NCBI GenBank assembly: GCA_028583405.1
Contig: CM053260.1
Coordinates: 20,228,813-20,292,812 of the forward strand
Direction of reading: 5' to 3'
DNA: 64,000 nt
Source of the DNA: Pogonophryne albipinna
Taxonomy: Eukaryota; Chordata; Actinopteri; Perciformes; Artedidraconidae
Part shown: piece by piece, positions 1 to 12,205 of the stretch
How positions within the stretch are numbered: the stretch's first letter is position 1
How the letters are laid out: each line of letters opens with the position of its first letter
Program-made: the position numbers and the translations under genes
The notes under the pieces: model-generated
What the model was told of the DNA's origin: nothing
Database searches by the model: none
What the model saw: the letters and a program-made list of their open reading frames with translations, nothing else

Positions 1-93
1 AAAAAATCCATTAAAAAAATGTCATCTGTGGAAGCCGTAATACTGTAAAAAGTACGACCAATCCGTTTAGCCGGGCCGGCTAAACGGATTGGA

Positions 94-504
94 TTGCCGT
101 CCTGTCTGTCAGCCTTCCATCTCGTGCACGCACAAATGTATCTCGTGCCCTCATTGGGCGTGCCGTCATTGGGCGTGCATTGCAGCAGTACTTCAATGAC
201 TCGCCAGCAACAGGCGGCCACTTTCACCATGGCAGAGTTAGGTTCAACATCGTCTACTGGTGGCAAAAGAAATAATGTAACGGAGCAAATTAGGAACAAA
301 AACAAAGTGGAAACTAGGAGAATTCAAACCAGAGTCAATATCGGAGTTGCTTTTCAACGATGGCGACAACTGATGCAACACACCTATGGGGGTTATTCCC
401 TATCTTTATTCAAGAGCGTGGTATTTAAATTTGAGAGCATACTTTATGTATTTATTTCCCTCAAACCCTGTCCTCACACTCAAATAGTGCCTGCTTGCAC
501 TTAG
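94..504 (+). CDS. 136-aa ORF inside TTAA element (unknown)
   Basis: The ORF lies inside the TTAA element, and an almost identical 136-aa reading frame is kept on the minus strand of the other copy (20391-20801); the few differences include residues 2-3. The middle (about residues 45-93) is polar and basic, with a KRNNVTEQIRNKNKVETRR stretch followed by AFQRWRQL. Residue ~97 onward reads through the end of the inner MITE, so the C-terminus is MITE-derived. I recognise no catalytic domain. It may be a captured gene fragment or simply an open frame. Conservation could reflect recent copying rather than selection, so function is unsupported. Confidence 0.3.
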   Translation: MPSCLSAFHLVHAQMYLVPSLGVPSLGVHCSSTSMTRQQQAATFTMAELGSTSSTGGKRNNVTEQIRNKNKVETRRIQTRVNIGVAFQRWRQLMQHTYGGYSLSLFKSVVFKFESILYVFISLKPCPHTQIVPACT

Positions 505-803
505 ATTGCTCTGCTTCTGCTCAAACTGTACGCTTGCACTCAGATATATTGCTGCTTACAGATTTTTTCTGCTCTCAGATTTATCTCTGCGCGCTCGAAA
601 CTTTTGTGCAACAATCCTGTCAAAATCCCTCAACCAATAGGAGGCCAGGTGTCCTTGCGGGTGCGTTCGTTTTACTTATTACAGCGTCCCGTAAGGGCGG
701 TTACTCTTTGGTGCGATGACAGGGTTTGAGTGAAGGAAATCAATAAAGTATGCTCTCAAATGTAAATACCACGCTCTTGAATAAAGATAGGGAATAACCC
801 CCA
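387..803. mobile_element. Inner TA-flanked MITE nested in TTAA element
   Basis: Long inverted repeats start tgggggttattccctatctt at 387 and end with the complementary sequence at 803. The arms run about 60 bp through an ATTTGAGAGCATACTTTA motif. TA dinucleotides flank both ends (385-386 and 804-805), as expected for a Tc1/mariner-type TA target. The same inner element sits at 20079-20508 in the other copy, so it inserted before the outer element was copied. No transposase is seen. Confidence 0.65.
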
Positions 804-1176
804 TACACACCGAGTTGAAATCTGACGCCGTGGTCGCTCTTTTTCTCTTGGACAGGTTTTGTATGGTTTACAATTCCCCTGAACTATATAGCCAACCTAA
901 GTCATGTGCGCGTTCATGTGTGTTGGAGGAGGTGCTCTGTAAGGAAGTCTGAAGGAAGGGGCGGATTCTTTTCGGCTGTGTACTTTCAAATTTTAGTGCA
1001 CTCGAGCCGGTTTCTCAAACTTACCTACCCCCCCTTTAATGTCTGTCTTGAGTGTAGTACGCGTTGTTGTGCATTTAAATCTGACAAGAGCGGCTGCGGC
1101 GGCTGCTGCGGCGTGCGTGTGGGGGGGGGGCATTTGTATCTACAGAAGGTCCAGTTGTGATAGACACGCTTCGTCA

Positions 1177-1179
<3 letters not shown>

Positions 1180-1218
<39 letters not shown>
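1180..1218. repeat. (TA)n microsatellite
   Basis: About 38 bp of uninterrupted TA dinucleotides followed by an A-run. Confidence 0.97.
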
Positions 1219-1223
<5 letters not shown>

Positions 1224-4200
1224 CAGCATATCTTCACATTTGAGATGCTGAAACACCATCCCTTGAAAACAACAATAGGACAACAAAATGGAGCTTCATG
1301 AGGATGGAAGATGTATGGATGTGTACATCATGACATACTTTAGTTTCTTACCTCACAAAATAGAATCAAAACATAGTCATTGATTAACTTTTGTGGCATG
1401 GAAAAGTTTGAGGATGTTTTTTCTAAGTAACATTCTTCTGATAGCCTTGCAACTTCATTGTGTGCCTATAATACATCTTCTTCAACTAAAGGGCTGAGTG
1501 TATTTTCTCTTGAAAATATGAGTTTGCCTTGACGCGAGCATCAACTTTTCCATTGGAGCTGCATTCGTGTTCTGCCTCAAGCGTTCAACCATTGTGAAGG
1601 ATGTTGTATTGATTTCAGAACTTTCTTTAAATCACACTGAATGGTAGAATGAAAAGCGCCAAACACAAATGGGAAACTTTTGAAATCCCAAAGGCATGGG
1701 AAAAACCGGGCATGTGGGGAAGGATGGGGATACATAGTGAATATTATCAGTTAATTAAAACTGGCTCAAGTAAACAGTTTGTTTATTTGGGGAATTTTAA
1801 GTCTGTGCTGTCCTTATTTTGCTGGTTTTTCTCCCCATCTTGTGCTGCCAACGAACGCTGCTTCCAACTAAAGCTTCAGTTTACACGCATTTTTCCGAAA
1901 CAGCGTTAAAAGGCCAACACGTCCTTCATTTCTAATCAGCTACCAACAATGCCATTCGTAAATCCCCTCATATTTTAATTTGCATCTTAAGACTTGTAAT
2001 TCTTGTGACATACACGTCTCGAGTTTGACAACCTCAGGGACGCTCATGTGATATCAAGTCGTGGTTGAAATGCCAATCACCTGTCTATCCATCAGTAGAG
2101 ACGGGGGGGCCTCATGGAGAGTGACAGACCTCTTCCGTGTAGCACATCGTTTCATTTAGTCTTGACACCCAAGTGTGAGATCGTACTGGAGGAAAAAAGA
2201 CAAACGTCTCCACATGCGCTTAATGATTTCCCCTCACTTTTCTTCTGAGCAGATCTATAGCATGTGTCGTCTCAAGCCACTTGGGTAATAAAGTCACGTT
2301 TTACCCTGCACAGCATTTGATTGGCTCTATCTGTCCCGTGTTTCACTAGGATAGCAGCAGGAATTCTCAATCACACCTTGTTTACCCTAGAGGGAATGTT
2401 TTCCACTTACCCTCCCTTCTCACCTCACTGCTCACAGCTGACTCGGCCTACTGTTGAGACACTTCCATGACAGGGATCCAGTCGTGCTTGATACACCTTA
2501 TAATTCATTTGATATCCAGTTTATCTTCAAGGGTTTAAAAGAGACATTAGCCTCAGGCACTTTTGCTTTGAAAGCCACATTCATTTGTTAACAGAAGGAC
2601 CATAATATCCATTCCTGGCATTGTCTGTTCTCACAAGCTCACTGCCTACTCATGTCTGTGTATTAAACGATTCATGGCTCAATGTATTTACGTCCTTTAA
2701 TACTACAAAAATGGCAGTTCGATCCTTGGCTGCTTCTGATTGTGTGATGAACTGTCAATAAGCTAGACACTGAACCCGAGGTTTCACCCAAAGGGCAAGC
2801 CAGAGCTCTGACACAATTCACAATAATATTTTTAGCCATAACCATTTTGTGATGGTTAAAATGACATGACTTTTATTGTTGTACTGGCTAATATGGCTAC
2901 ACAACATTCAGTCATTGTGCCAGTTAACACAACGCTCAACATCACATCGATTGGTTTGCTGGAGGTCTTTCATTACTTGCTTCTGCTGTATAAAGTCTCA
3001 AATCCCCTCAGTTAGATTGGTAAAACTGCCTTTTTGAGATTTTTGTATACACAATGACAGACTTTTAAATACCCCATTTAGTTTGAGAAGAGTGAATGCC
3101 ACTGTAGTCACGATTCTTGACTGAATTATGCAAATGTTTTTTACATTAACCACAGCAACAATGAGGCAAGATGGCATGGTATTGAACAGCTTCTGTGTTT
3201 GTCCACGAAATCATGGCTTTGAAGCATGTTATCAAATGCAAACAGCCTGCATCCACATCCTGTTTTGTTTGGGGCTTATACTTTGTACCGTAACATATGT
3301 GCGTAACACAGGCATCCAGCGGTTTGCTCATTACAGTTGTATGAGTTTGAGTCACGTGAGAAAGACACAGGACAACTGATTATAGAGGAGCAAAGGAATC
3401 AAAATCGATGAGAATATTAAGCAGCTTTTTATCTTTTCTTTATTTGTTTTAAGCCAACATGCTCAAATTATGTCATTCAAGCTTACTTGATATTATCAGA
3501 TGTAAAACCCCTCTGTGCTGTGGGCCATTGATTTCCTTAAGGGAAAGCTTGGTAACATGCCTCCTTCCCCAAATTGGCTCCTTCTGCATCTCCTCCCTCA
3601 ATTGACAATTTATAGATAGAAAAATGCAGGCCCTGAGCTTTCTTTAAAGAACAAACAAGTTTACTGACTGACTGTTGGACAGACAGACGGACGGACGGAC
3701 CGACCAACAGTTTTCAATCCAACACAGATTATTTAAGAGCAGCACACATATTTCTAAGCCAGTGAATTTTGGATCAAGCTGCTTTTGAAAAGTTTCTATA
3801 GGCACATCCGTACTGCATGAAGGCTTGAGTAGTGATGTGAATAATCTGTTTTCTGTCAGCTTCCTCACTTCTATTCCATGATTTTGGATTAAACACGATT
3901 GCCATTTTCTGCCTCGAAACTTGAAAGTAATTCAATTTATTCCTCCCTTATCAATGTATATTTTCAACGCAATCCTTGCCCTCTTAAGCTTTAAATCCCC
4001 TCGTTCAGCTATAGTTGTATTGTTTTTAAAGGTCAAATCCTTTGATCTGGTCAAATCAGAGAGGATTTCTCCACTCCTATTTTTCTTCTTTGTCACTTTT
4101 TGCTGACATTTGCACAAAGGCATATTGTCCGAGCTTACAGCAAAGCCGGTACTCATTCTTTATTTATGAGTATTGGTTCGTCCTATCCATCATTCCGACC

Positions 4201-4904
4201 TGCAGACCACCTTTATAAATATCATGGAGTCTTCACGCCGCCTCTGTTATGTATTCTTGTCACCTCTGCCCCAACCTTCAGGACCATGAGCATCTCGGAC
4301 ATAAACGTCTACAATGGCACCTTGATATTTGCTAGCCTTTGGTTATGAGACTCAAACACTTTTCTCTCCGTGGAGGCTTCTGTTAATGGGAGCCGTTCTC
4401 AGATGACACTCTTTGTGGGGTGCAAAATGGTGATAAGCTTTGACAAATGATAATTATTCTAACCTTCATGCTTAGCCACCGACCTTCTCCCAGTATAGGG
4501 AAACATGTTTATTCCAGGCAGCCTTACATCAAGAACAGGCTTATAGCCGGTCTGTCACCGGACTCCCCCTGAGACACTGAATGCATCCACATGCTTAAAA
4601 TGAAGCTTACTCGAGAAACATCGCTCAATGGCCATAATGTGCCTTTAACTATACTCTAAATCCTCCATCAGACCAGCCTTGGCTTCAGAGGACTGTGTTA
4701 ATGGGCAGAAGAAGAAAAAATCGATGGTTCTTATATGTGAGGTCCAAGTAGTGCAATTTTCAGGCTATTACCGGAGTGATATGGTATTTTTTGTTACCAT
4801 ATATATTACCGTAACTACTGTGTGTGTACTGCATGTGAATCTTTTCAATTCCTCAACAATAAAGTACACAGTATTATGTACATGCACTGACAGGAAAGGA
4901 ACAA
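1219..4904. other. Non-coding stretch, no gene seen
   Basis: AT-rich sequence upstream of the first visible transporter exon. The open frames here are short and show no domain. A degenerate GACGGACGG simple repeat sits near 3672-3705. I looked for sugar-transporter exons encoding TM1-TM5 and found none. Confidence 0.6.
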
Positions 4905-4907
4905 CAG

Positions 4908-5513
4908 TACAATACAATACAACTTTATTTATAAAGCACTTTAAACCTCCAGACCAAAGTGCTGTACAGGCAAATAGATAAAACAAAGCATACAAAAAAG
5001 TAACACAGCTCAGCTCACACACCATAAAACAAGTATAAGTAAAAACAAAAAACAATTTAAAAGCAACACTCTGAAAGATGTTGAAACGCCAAATGTTAAA
5101 ACGCTAAGGAGAAGAGGTGGGTTTTAAGAAGCGATTTAAAAGCAGGCAGTGGGGAGGCCTGTCTGATCTCCAGGGGCAGAGCGTTCCACAGTTTGGGAGC
5201 CGCTACAGAGAAGCAACGGTCCCCTCTGAGCTTTGACCTGGTTTTAGGCACATTCAGGAGCAGTTGGTCTGCTGACCTGAGAGGGCGGTTCGGCGTGTAA
5301 GGGTGTAGCAGCTCAGTAAGGTATGGTGGGGTCATGCCATTTAGGGATTTAAAAGTAAATAAAATAATTTTAAAATGGATCCTAAAATAAATTGGCAGCC
5401 AGTGGAGAGAAGCTAAAACAGGGGAAATGTGGTCATACTTCCGTGTGCCAGTTAAGAGCCTTGCTGCGGCATTTTGCACCCGCTGCAGTCGTGCGATAGC
5501 CAAGCATTCAGTG
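4908..5513 (-). mobile_element. 5'-truncated non-LTR retrotransposon (LINE) 3' end
   Basis: The minus strand carries the C-terminal part of a LINE ORF, then a 3' UTR that ends at 4908 in an (ATTGT)-type tail, seen on + as acaatacaatacaactttat. The coding part stops abruptly at about 5513, the usual 5' truncation of a LINE insertion. It is probably of the L2/Rex1 group, judged by the C-terminal motifs. Confidence 0.8.
5096..5503 (-). pseudogene. LINE ORF2 C-terminal fragment
   Basis: This 135-aa frame covers only the region downstream of the reverse transcriptase. It begins ARLQRVQNAAARLLTGT, has the SLHWLPI motif at about residue 32, a YTPNRPLRS stretch, a LWNALPLEIR motif and ends FKSLLKTHLFSLAF. 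These motifs are shared with the 22155-24440 and 58412-59134 LINE frames in this window. The endonuclease and RT catalytic motifs are absent, so it is a dead truncated copy. It is a different subfamily from the 22-kb copy, judged by sequence and 3' tail. Confidence 0.85.
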
Positions 5514-5949
5514 TTTTAAAACTCTCTATTGAAAAAGTACTTTGCAAGGCCTGTGTTTGGGAATTTTGATGACAAGCTCATTGACTTTATTTCAGTCAAA
5601 TCTGATAAACATTATGGTATTGTTAAAATGTCATTTGGAAAATAGGAAAAATCTATGTCATAGTGTATGTTCTGTGTAGTCACATTATATGAAAGGTTAA
5701 GTTCAATAGGGTTAGGGTATTCACTTTCTTGGCAAGAGTTAGCTATAACGATTAATACCAAACACTGTAAATGTAAATTTAGAGCGAGTAGCTTACCAAA
5801 TAACTTGAATCAGGGTGCTGTAGTGGGTACAGCGTGCATGATTCAGTACATTTTCAGAAAAAAGTCAGTTATTTGTGGGCTGACTCGGTCATTAAAACAG
5901 AGTCTACAAGCTATTTAGATTTGGCTTTCCTTCTTATGTCAAATGTATG

Positions 5950-6829
5950 CAGACCAGAGTCATGCATCCCCGGGTACCCGACGGGTGACCCGCAAAAAAA
6001 AAGTGATTCGCGGGTGGTATTTTTTCAAACGCTTTTTTCCGGGTTCGGTTCTGGGTAAGACAAAGATGATGCGGGTCGGGTCGCGGGTGTTGCATAATAA
6101 ATATATTAAAATAATAATAATTTAGTTTAATGTTTAAATCCTCAGACCTCTCCCCCGCGGGACCGCGCATAATCATAACCTCTGCAGCGCATCAATCTGC
6201 TGCTGTGCGCGCCACATTCGAAATGGCTGAGCTGAAGCTCTCTAGCGGAGAATACAGCATTTTCAATAACACTTCCTCAAGAGCGAAATCCAACGTCTGA
6301 TTATCGGCGTCGGTTGGCGTCAGGCCGACGATGAGCGTCGACACGCACTACTCAGATTGGTGTGTCCCGCACCGTCGGGTCTTTTCAGCCGTGCCGACGC
6401 CTTTTCAGCTGAAAACCGGCAGTCGGCAAAAGAAATCACTCTGATTGGCTGTTCAGCTAGCGAATCAGTGCATGAGAAGCGAAACGGAAGTGAGGGACCC
6501 AAACAAACTATTAAGAAGGCAAATCTGAGATTTCATTTAACTCCAGCTCTCGAACACAGGTTCGGGAAAGCCCCATGAGCTTCTTGTTGTAGAGTGAAAA
6601 TGAAACGCACACGCTATTTGTTGCTTGTTTATATCACGCAGTCTGTTCTTCTTCTCTCGGTTATCACGCAGTCTGTCTTCCGGTTGTTGCCTCTTTTGAA
6701 TGACGAATACAATACCGCCGCCTGCTGGTAAGGGGGGTTATTGCCACTCACGCATGCGCAGTTCGTAGTGCTTCTTGACCGTCGGCTGAAGTCTTTGCGG
6801 TGTGTTCCAGTGCGACACATGGCCAAGAC
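5950..6829. repeat. GC-rich interspersed-repeat debris
   Basis: Two GC-rich islands stand out from AT-rich surroundings: a GGGTACCCGACGGGT / GCGGGTCGGGTCGCGGGT block (5968-6090) and a GTCGGC-rich block (6300-6435) that ends near CAGATTGG. Such motifs are common in fish transposon families, but I could not define ends or TSDs. No gene is supported. Confidence 0.4.
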
Positions 6830-8005
6830 CAGGGCCGCCCCTCCCTACAGGCCAATTACGCAGGCTGCATGGGGCCCCGCCTTGCGCAGGGGGCCCCGTC
6901 CAGAGGGCCTCAGCTGCTGTGCGCAGTTCTCCGCTCAGTTCTCCGCGAGAGTGAGAGGTGAAAAGGGGAGCACGTCTGTAACCCGACACTGTTGCAATGA
7001 ATCGACATCTGACCAATCACGGCTTTGATACGGCCACTAGTGCAGGTGAAGAGATGTCGGTGAAAAGACAGTTTCAGTCCGGCGCAAGCAAGAGGGAAAC
7101 AAACTAAAACATGAAGAAACTAGAGCATCACTCGAAGGTGGGATATTGTATGAGTCAAATGTACAACTTGCGAATGTTGTATAAGTCAAATTGCCAATTG
7201 CCATATTAAAACATCAGCTGCAATTCACGACATGAAGAAGGCAGTCTCTGCAGAGCATATATGCTAATGGGGATGCAATTATTTCCAGCATTCTTTATTT
7301 ACCATTCATTCAAGTATGTTATGCCTTTTATCTGCTAATGTACAGGAGGAAGAGTGATACACTGTCTGTCTAGTTGGCTTACATAACAGTTCAAGTTTAC
7401 AGCCTAAAAAACATGGAGCATTTTCCCCCTTTTATTCATTTTTATGTCAATTTGCACATTTCATGGTGATGCTCAGCCTCTCCCCTTAACTCCTAACAGT
7501 CATCGTCATGTCAACCACAACACAGAGAAATACTGATAGAAATGTGTGTGTAGTTGTTGATACATTGCTGACAGAGGGAACTACATTTGAATACAGATTT
7601 AAGAAATATCAGTTTTTGAGCATGTCAAAAGCATGTTTTGTCTTTACTATATTACAACTATATTATAATAAAAATAATATAGTATTTATATTATTGATTA
7701 TTATTATTAGTAGAAGTAGTTTATTTGCATTAATTATATTTTAATCTTTTAGAGGCTAGTATTTGGCAGAAAATGCAGACGTATTCACCTGTAAACGCAT
7801 ACTGAACGACATGCACATTTACCATTTACCTCACTGTATAAAAAAGTAACTGTGTTGATAATAATAATAAACAGGAATTATATTTGCAAAGTAGCCTACT
7901 TTGTTTCCAAAAAGAAATGTTTCACTCCTGTCGGTTGGGGGGGGGGGGGGGGGGGCTCATCTCACAATGTCGCTTGGGGTCCCAAGTTGGCCAGGGGCGG
8001 CCCTG
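6830..8005. mobile_element. Nonautonomous hAT transposon with perfect 8-bp TSD
   Basis: The element begins CAGGGCCGCCCCT and ends AGGGGCGGCCCTG, a perfect 13-bp TIR. It is flanked on both sides by the identical 8-bp duplication GCCAAGAC (6822-6829 and 8006-8013), the hallmark of hAT transposition. The 1176-bp interior has no transposase frame. It holds an AT-rich middle and a poly-G run at about 7937-7954. The perfect TSD and TIR imply a relatively young insertion. Confidence 0.9.
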
Positions 8006-8634
8006 GCCAAGACGCAGAGACGCGACGCGACAGTCGGGGTCCATCTGTGTCAGTTCTTTGTTGTCAGATTGGTGTGTCCGGGCCTTTAGAGAGGAGCTGG
8101 CATTCATTACAAACAGCTAAAGCCAGAGCTCTTCTTCAGATCCTGGCAGATCTACAGATCTACACCTATGTCGTATAGCCTGAGATTCTGGTGACCTAAG
8201 GTTTTTTACGAACACGATTTTGATTTATTGAGAATTTAATGTGGCAGGGTTGTTGTGTTTATCTTTTTAACGCCAGGAAAATATGTAGCCTCACATAATT
8301 GGCAGAATACTGAGCCCAAATATTTAAAAGGAAAGCAGAATGTGGAGATGCCATTTTTATATTTTTTATTTCCAGTTGGAGTAGGAAGAAGAAAATAAGT
8401 TTTATATATATAAACTGCCTTCACCACTTAATTGCTCTTCCAGGATAAGAGAACGTTTAAATATAAATATTAGCTGTAATGCACCTTGTAATCCATCACA
8501 CATTAGTATCCAACTAGTTTACAGTCTGTTTCAGCCACAAATACAGCCTGGCCAAAACATCCTGGCCCAGTTAGAAAACAGCTATTGGTGCACACACTGG
8601 TGCGTTTTTTTCTATACTGTAACACAAGCCTGAA

Positions 8635-8636
<2 letters not shown>

Positions 8637-8668
<32 letters not shown>
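8637..8668. repeat. (GT)n microsatellite
   Basis: About 16 uninterrupted GT units. Confidence 0.95.
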
Positions 8669-8670
<2 letters not shown>

Positions 8671-11600
8671 GCAGATTAGTCTAACCTGATTAGCAATGAA
8701 TGTTGGATTGTGTTTACACCAGTAACTGTCAATATATTTACATCTACATTATCTAAACCTCCCTTGGTAAAGACTCTTTCTATTGTATGCGTTTGTGAGA
8801 AGAAAACACTGCCAGCAGCCAGTGATAATGTGCTGTATATCATTCATACCACACAATTTGAAGTAAAACATTGATTTCTTACAAGATGCGTATAGTATAG
8901 ATGCTGTAATGCAAGCATTGATCTCAGAAAACTCAATTATTTGTCACAGCAGGTCAGATCCAAACGCCCACTCTCATCTCCAGCTGGGATAAGACGACCC
9001 ACAGATCAGTTCAGCGTGCTTACATTTACTCAGCTCAGCAAGGATTTAGTGCAGAGAGGATCATAGAGAAGTTGGACTGTTACCAGTGTAGACAAAGTCA
9101 TTATCAGGCAGAGGCAAAAATGCCAACTGCTTACATTTTCTCATATTCCAAGAAATGTCTCTAAAGTTGCAACTTCAAAATAAATATTTGAAGATTCGCC
9201 CACTAACTATAGTTCATCTAATTAATTTGTCTAATTTTTAATAGTTAATCCTATCTTGAAAGTATTTTTTAAGACCTTTTTATTTTTTAAAGATCAACAT
9301 GGAGGTAGAGGTCCGCATTAATTGTTGGATATGTTACTTAGGACCTATCCTTCGTTTTACTGGATGTATACTTCATGTGAACATACGGCACATATTTCTT
9401 CATTAATGATATATTTGAAAATACATGTTGTGTTTCTCAGGGCACCAGCAGAGGGAAATGCACCCCCAACTGTGCTGCCACCACCGGGCAAATAGTGCTC
9501 ATTGCTCATGTCTATTTGAACAACATATTTAAATGAGGTAACGTAATTACATTTGGTGCAAAATGCAAATGTGCCTCACTGCAAAGGCATTTAAATTCAT
9601 AAAGATCAGCGCTAATAGCCGCACACAGTTACAAACAGGGTTTCTGTGTCACATTTATATTCATTTCCTGAAGTTTTAGGGAATGCCTCTGCACCTCGAC
9701 GCAATATTGTCTGTGATATTAGCTATAGAGATCAAAAGCGGTTTTTTTCTCCAGGCTGTAAACATGTTAATTTATGCTCTAAAGTTAGGCAATTTAACTT
9801 GGGGGTCCAAGGGGGTGGACTCTTTGTGGAGCCATCCTCAGGTGGCAATTTAAGAAACTTCAGTTTTACCTTTTCAATGCTGGCTTCGCTTGCTAAAAAT
9901 CTAAATATTTCCCTTTGGATATGGTGGAGACTGAAAACTGAGGTAAACAAATAATTAATATGGAACACGAGTCAGAAACAGGACTACTGTAATAATGTTG
10001 GCCGGATGTCTACATAAGCAACTGTTGACGTTTGCCATATCATCTTTACACCAATGTTTACAGTTTTTCTGTTGCCCTGAATTGACCAACATATTCTTAC
10101 AGTACTCACGTTTTTCAAGTTTTCAAGGCTTTTATTGTGTGCATAGCTACGGTGTGGATATGACAATGAACATCTTAGGTCACACGCTCCTCCAACAGTG
10201 CAACACAATAAACAGATAACATAGTACAAGTAAATAAAATAGAATATCATAGAAACAGAATATGAGAGAAACTGAGCAGAATAGTCTATACAGTATACAG
10301 TAATTGGAATATTGGTATATATGATATATATAAGTTGCAAACAGATGAATGTTATGTTATTTTAAATCTGTTGGGCATTTAACTTTTTGTTTTTGGAAGT
10401 TGCATTGTACCGTATAGTATAGCACATACTTTACTCCCTAAACTGAATTGATATTATACATTGTGAGTGTCGGGTTAATTTGCAGCCCTGGCTGAATTGA
10501 AGAGAAGTTTATTACTGTTTTCATTTTAAAGTTTTACAGACTGACCTTTTCAGTTTTGTTTTCACCGAGCAAATGTTGGGCAATTTGTTCATCATCAGAC
10601 TTAATAGGAGTTGAGTTTTTCTCCCTAAAAGGGCACCTCTTTGCCAAATTCTCTCCATAACTACAAACATCTGTCTTGTTTGCTCAAGTGAGTTCATGAA
10701 GACTAGATCTGCCCAGTACATAAAGCTGTGCATCCTGTCCTATTTCCTGAGTGCAATGCTGTATACACAAAGCCTGTTTGTTTTTGCAGTACATGAGTCA
10801 GAGATCCATTATGGTGCATGATGGTGGTGACCGTCAATGACACAGACCCTTTTCTAGTGTTAATAATAGGCTCAGGAAGATGATGACTAATCTGTTAGAT
10901 CTTTTCAATGCATTCAATAAATACTTTGTATCATATAGGATTTGCTTTTTCAAACTATAACTTTTTTGAGTATAAATCCGGCAACTAGATTTTTCCAGAA
11001 GGGATGATTTAAAGACCAAGGTCATCTCAAATTAATCAGGTGCTCTTTGCGGTTGTTGGTCCTTGAGACGATTGAGCGAAAATACCGTGTTTGATAACTG
11101 CTACCATACAATTAGCAGGCTTTGATAAATATTAAACCTCAGAGGCCTTCTGTGAAGAAATCACAGTGGAATGAAACTGAGACAGTATATTAGTAAGTGC
11201 ATCCCGACAAATGCATTTATGTTATCTGCATCTGTGTAGTCTCCATGACAAAAGACACAGTTTCCTCCATTCCTGTTCTTGAAAATTCAACCACAATACA
11301 GCTTATATCTATTTATTCAGTTATTATTCATGGGGACATTTCACATATTCACCATTTGTATACAGAGCCTAACATACTGTTATTGCTTATTTAATGCAGC
11401 CTCTCACTCATACAAACATTCAAATCTTTCTTGCTTTAAAGAAACATATGAATTCCATCACTTTCATACCGTAAGTCTTATACTATGCTTTCACATTTAA
11501 AGGATTGCCTTAAGCCTAAGCATTTTTCCTACTGAAATGGTAACTCATTGTAATGATGCATTTAACCTTATAATAATGACTGCTTGCATACATTCTTAAC

Positions 11601-11720
11601 GAGAGTATCATCTGCATTCACTTTTTCCACAGATTAGTTTTATCTCACGTCTTTGTATAGTATGGCATTAAAAGATTGAAGCTTTGATGTAGTTATTTTG
11701 TTGTTGTTTTTTTACTGCAG
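8669..11720 (+). other. Intron/upstream sequence before first visible exon
   Basis: No coding region is recognised. The stretch 10110-10340 resembles a decayed LINE 3' UTR (A-rich, 'gtgcaacacaataaacag'), at low confidence. The 3' end of this block is a usable splice acceptor with a T-rich tract ending tttactgcag at 11720. Confidence 0.5.
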
Positions 11721-11853
11721 GAAACTAGATGGAGCTACCTGTTTACGTTCCTCGCATTGCCGGCGGTTCTGCAGCTGTGTGTGATGCCCTTCCTGCCCGA
11801 GAGTCCTCGCTACCTGCTGATAGAGAGGAGGGATGAAGCCGGAGCAGAACGAG
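11721..11853 (+). CDS. slc2a9: slc2a9-like exon: TM6 and start of cytoplasmic loop
   Basis: This is an internal exon of a facilitative hexose/urate transporter (MFS, GLUT class II). Acceptor tttactgcag precedes it and donor gtaggc follows. It encodes 44 codons plus one base (phase 1). The peptide starts ETRWSYLFTF, runs through a hydrophobic TM6 (LPAVLQLCVMPFL) and reaches PESPRYLLIERR, the GLUT-family P-ESPRYLL signature at the TM6-cytoplasm boundary. It joins in frame to 24630-24817, completing a GCT (Ala) codon. The upstream partner exon should encode the end of TM5 and was not found in the preceding 11.7 kb. Confidence 0.9.
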
Positions 11854-12205
11854 GTAGGCCTATTGCATGTGTACAGAAACAGATGTGCCCTCCCTCTCTT
11901 CCTATCTGCAGAATGCATAAAAGCTGCCACATAAGGATTCAAATACATTGTTCTTGTAAAGGTTTTAATCTGGTCTATATACCAAACACATCCACACTCT
12001 TCTCAGGCTTAAAACATGATTCTAGAGGGAAAGAGAAGTCAAGGCACAATTGCACAAATTACTATAGCATATCTGCAGGGGATTGATAGAGTTGTTTACA
12101 AGGACCACAGCCTCATTTCCCATTTCTGGGACTTATGGCTTTAACAGTATTTCACAATTGTTTTTGCTCGGTTTTCAAAAAATTGTTTCGCTGTGCAAAC
12201 CCATA

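Larger units (their letters stand above)
1..1039 (+). mobile_element. TTAA-flanked nonautonomous DNA transposon, copy 1 (cut by window start)
   Basis: This block is the reverse-complement match of 19843-21000. It ends in ctcgagccggtttctcaaac followed by a C-run and CTTTAA, the same 39-bp terminal inverted repeat (TIR) that bounds both sides of the complete copy. The terminal TTAA is at 1036-1039. About 110 bp of the other end should lie before base 1. It contains a palindrome at 60-92 (aatccgtttagcc / ggctaaacggatt), a short ORF and an inner MITE. A TTAA target suggests piggyBac or Kolobok type, but no transposase is seen and the family assignment is inference. Confidence 0.75.

Noticed and set aside
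9646..9954. 102-codon + frame
   Set aside because: Biased composition, no recognised motif, no splice context linking it to the transporter gene.
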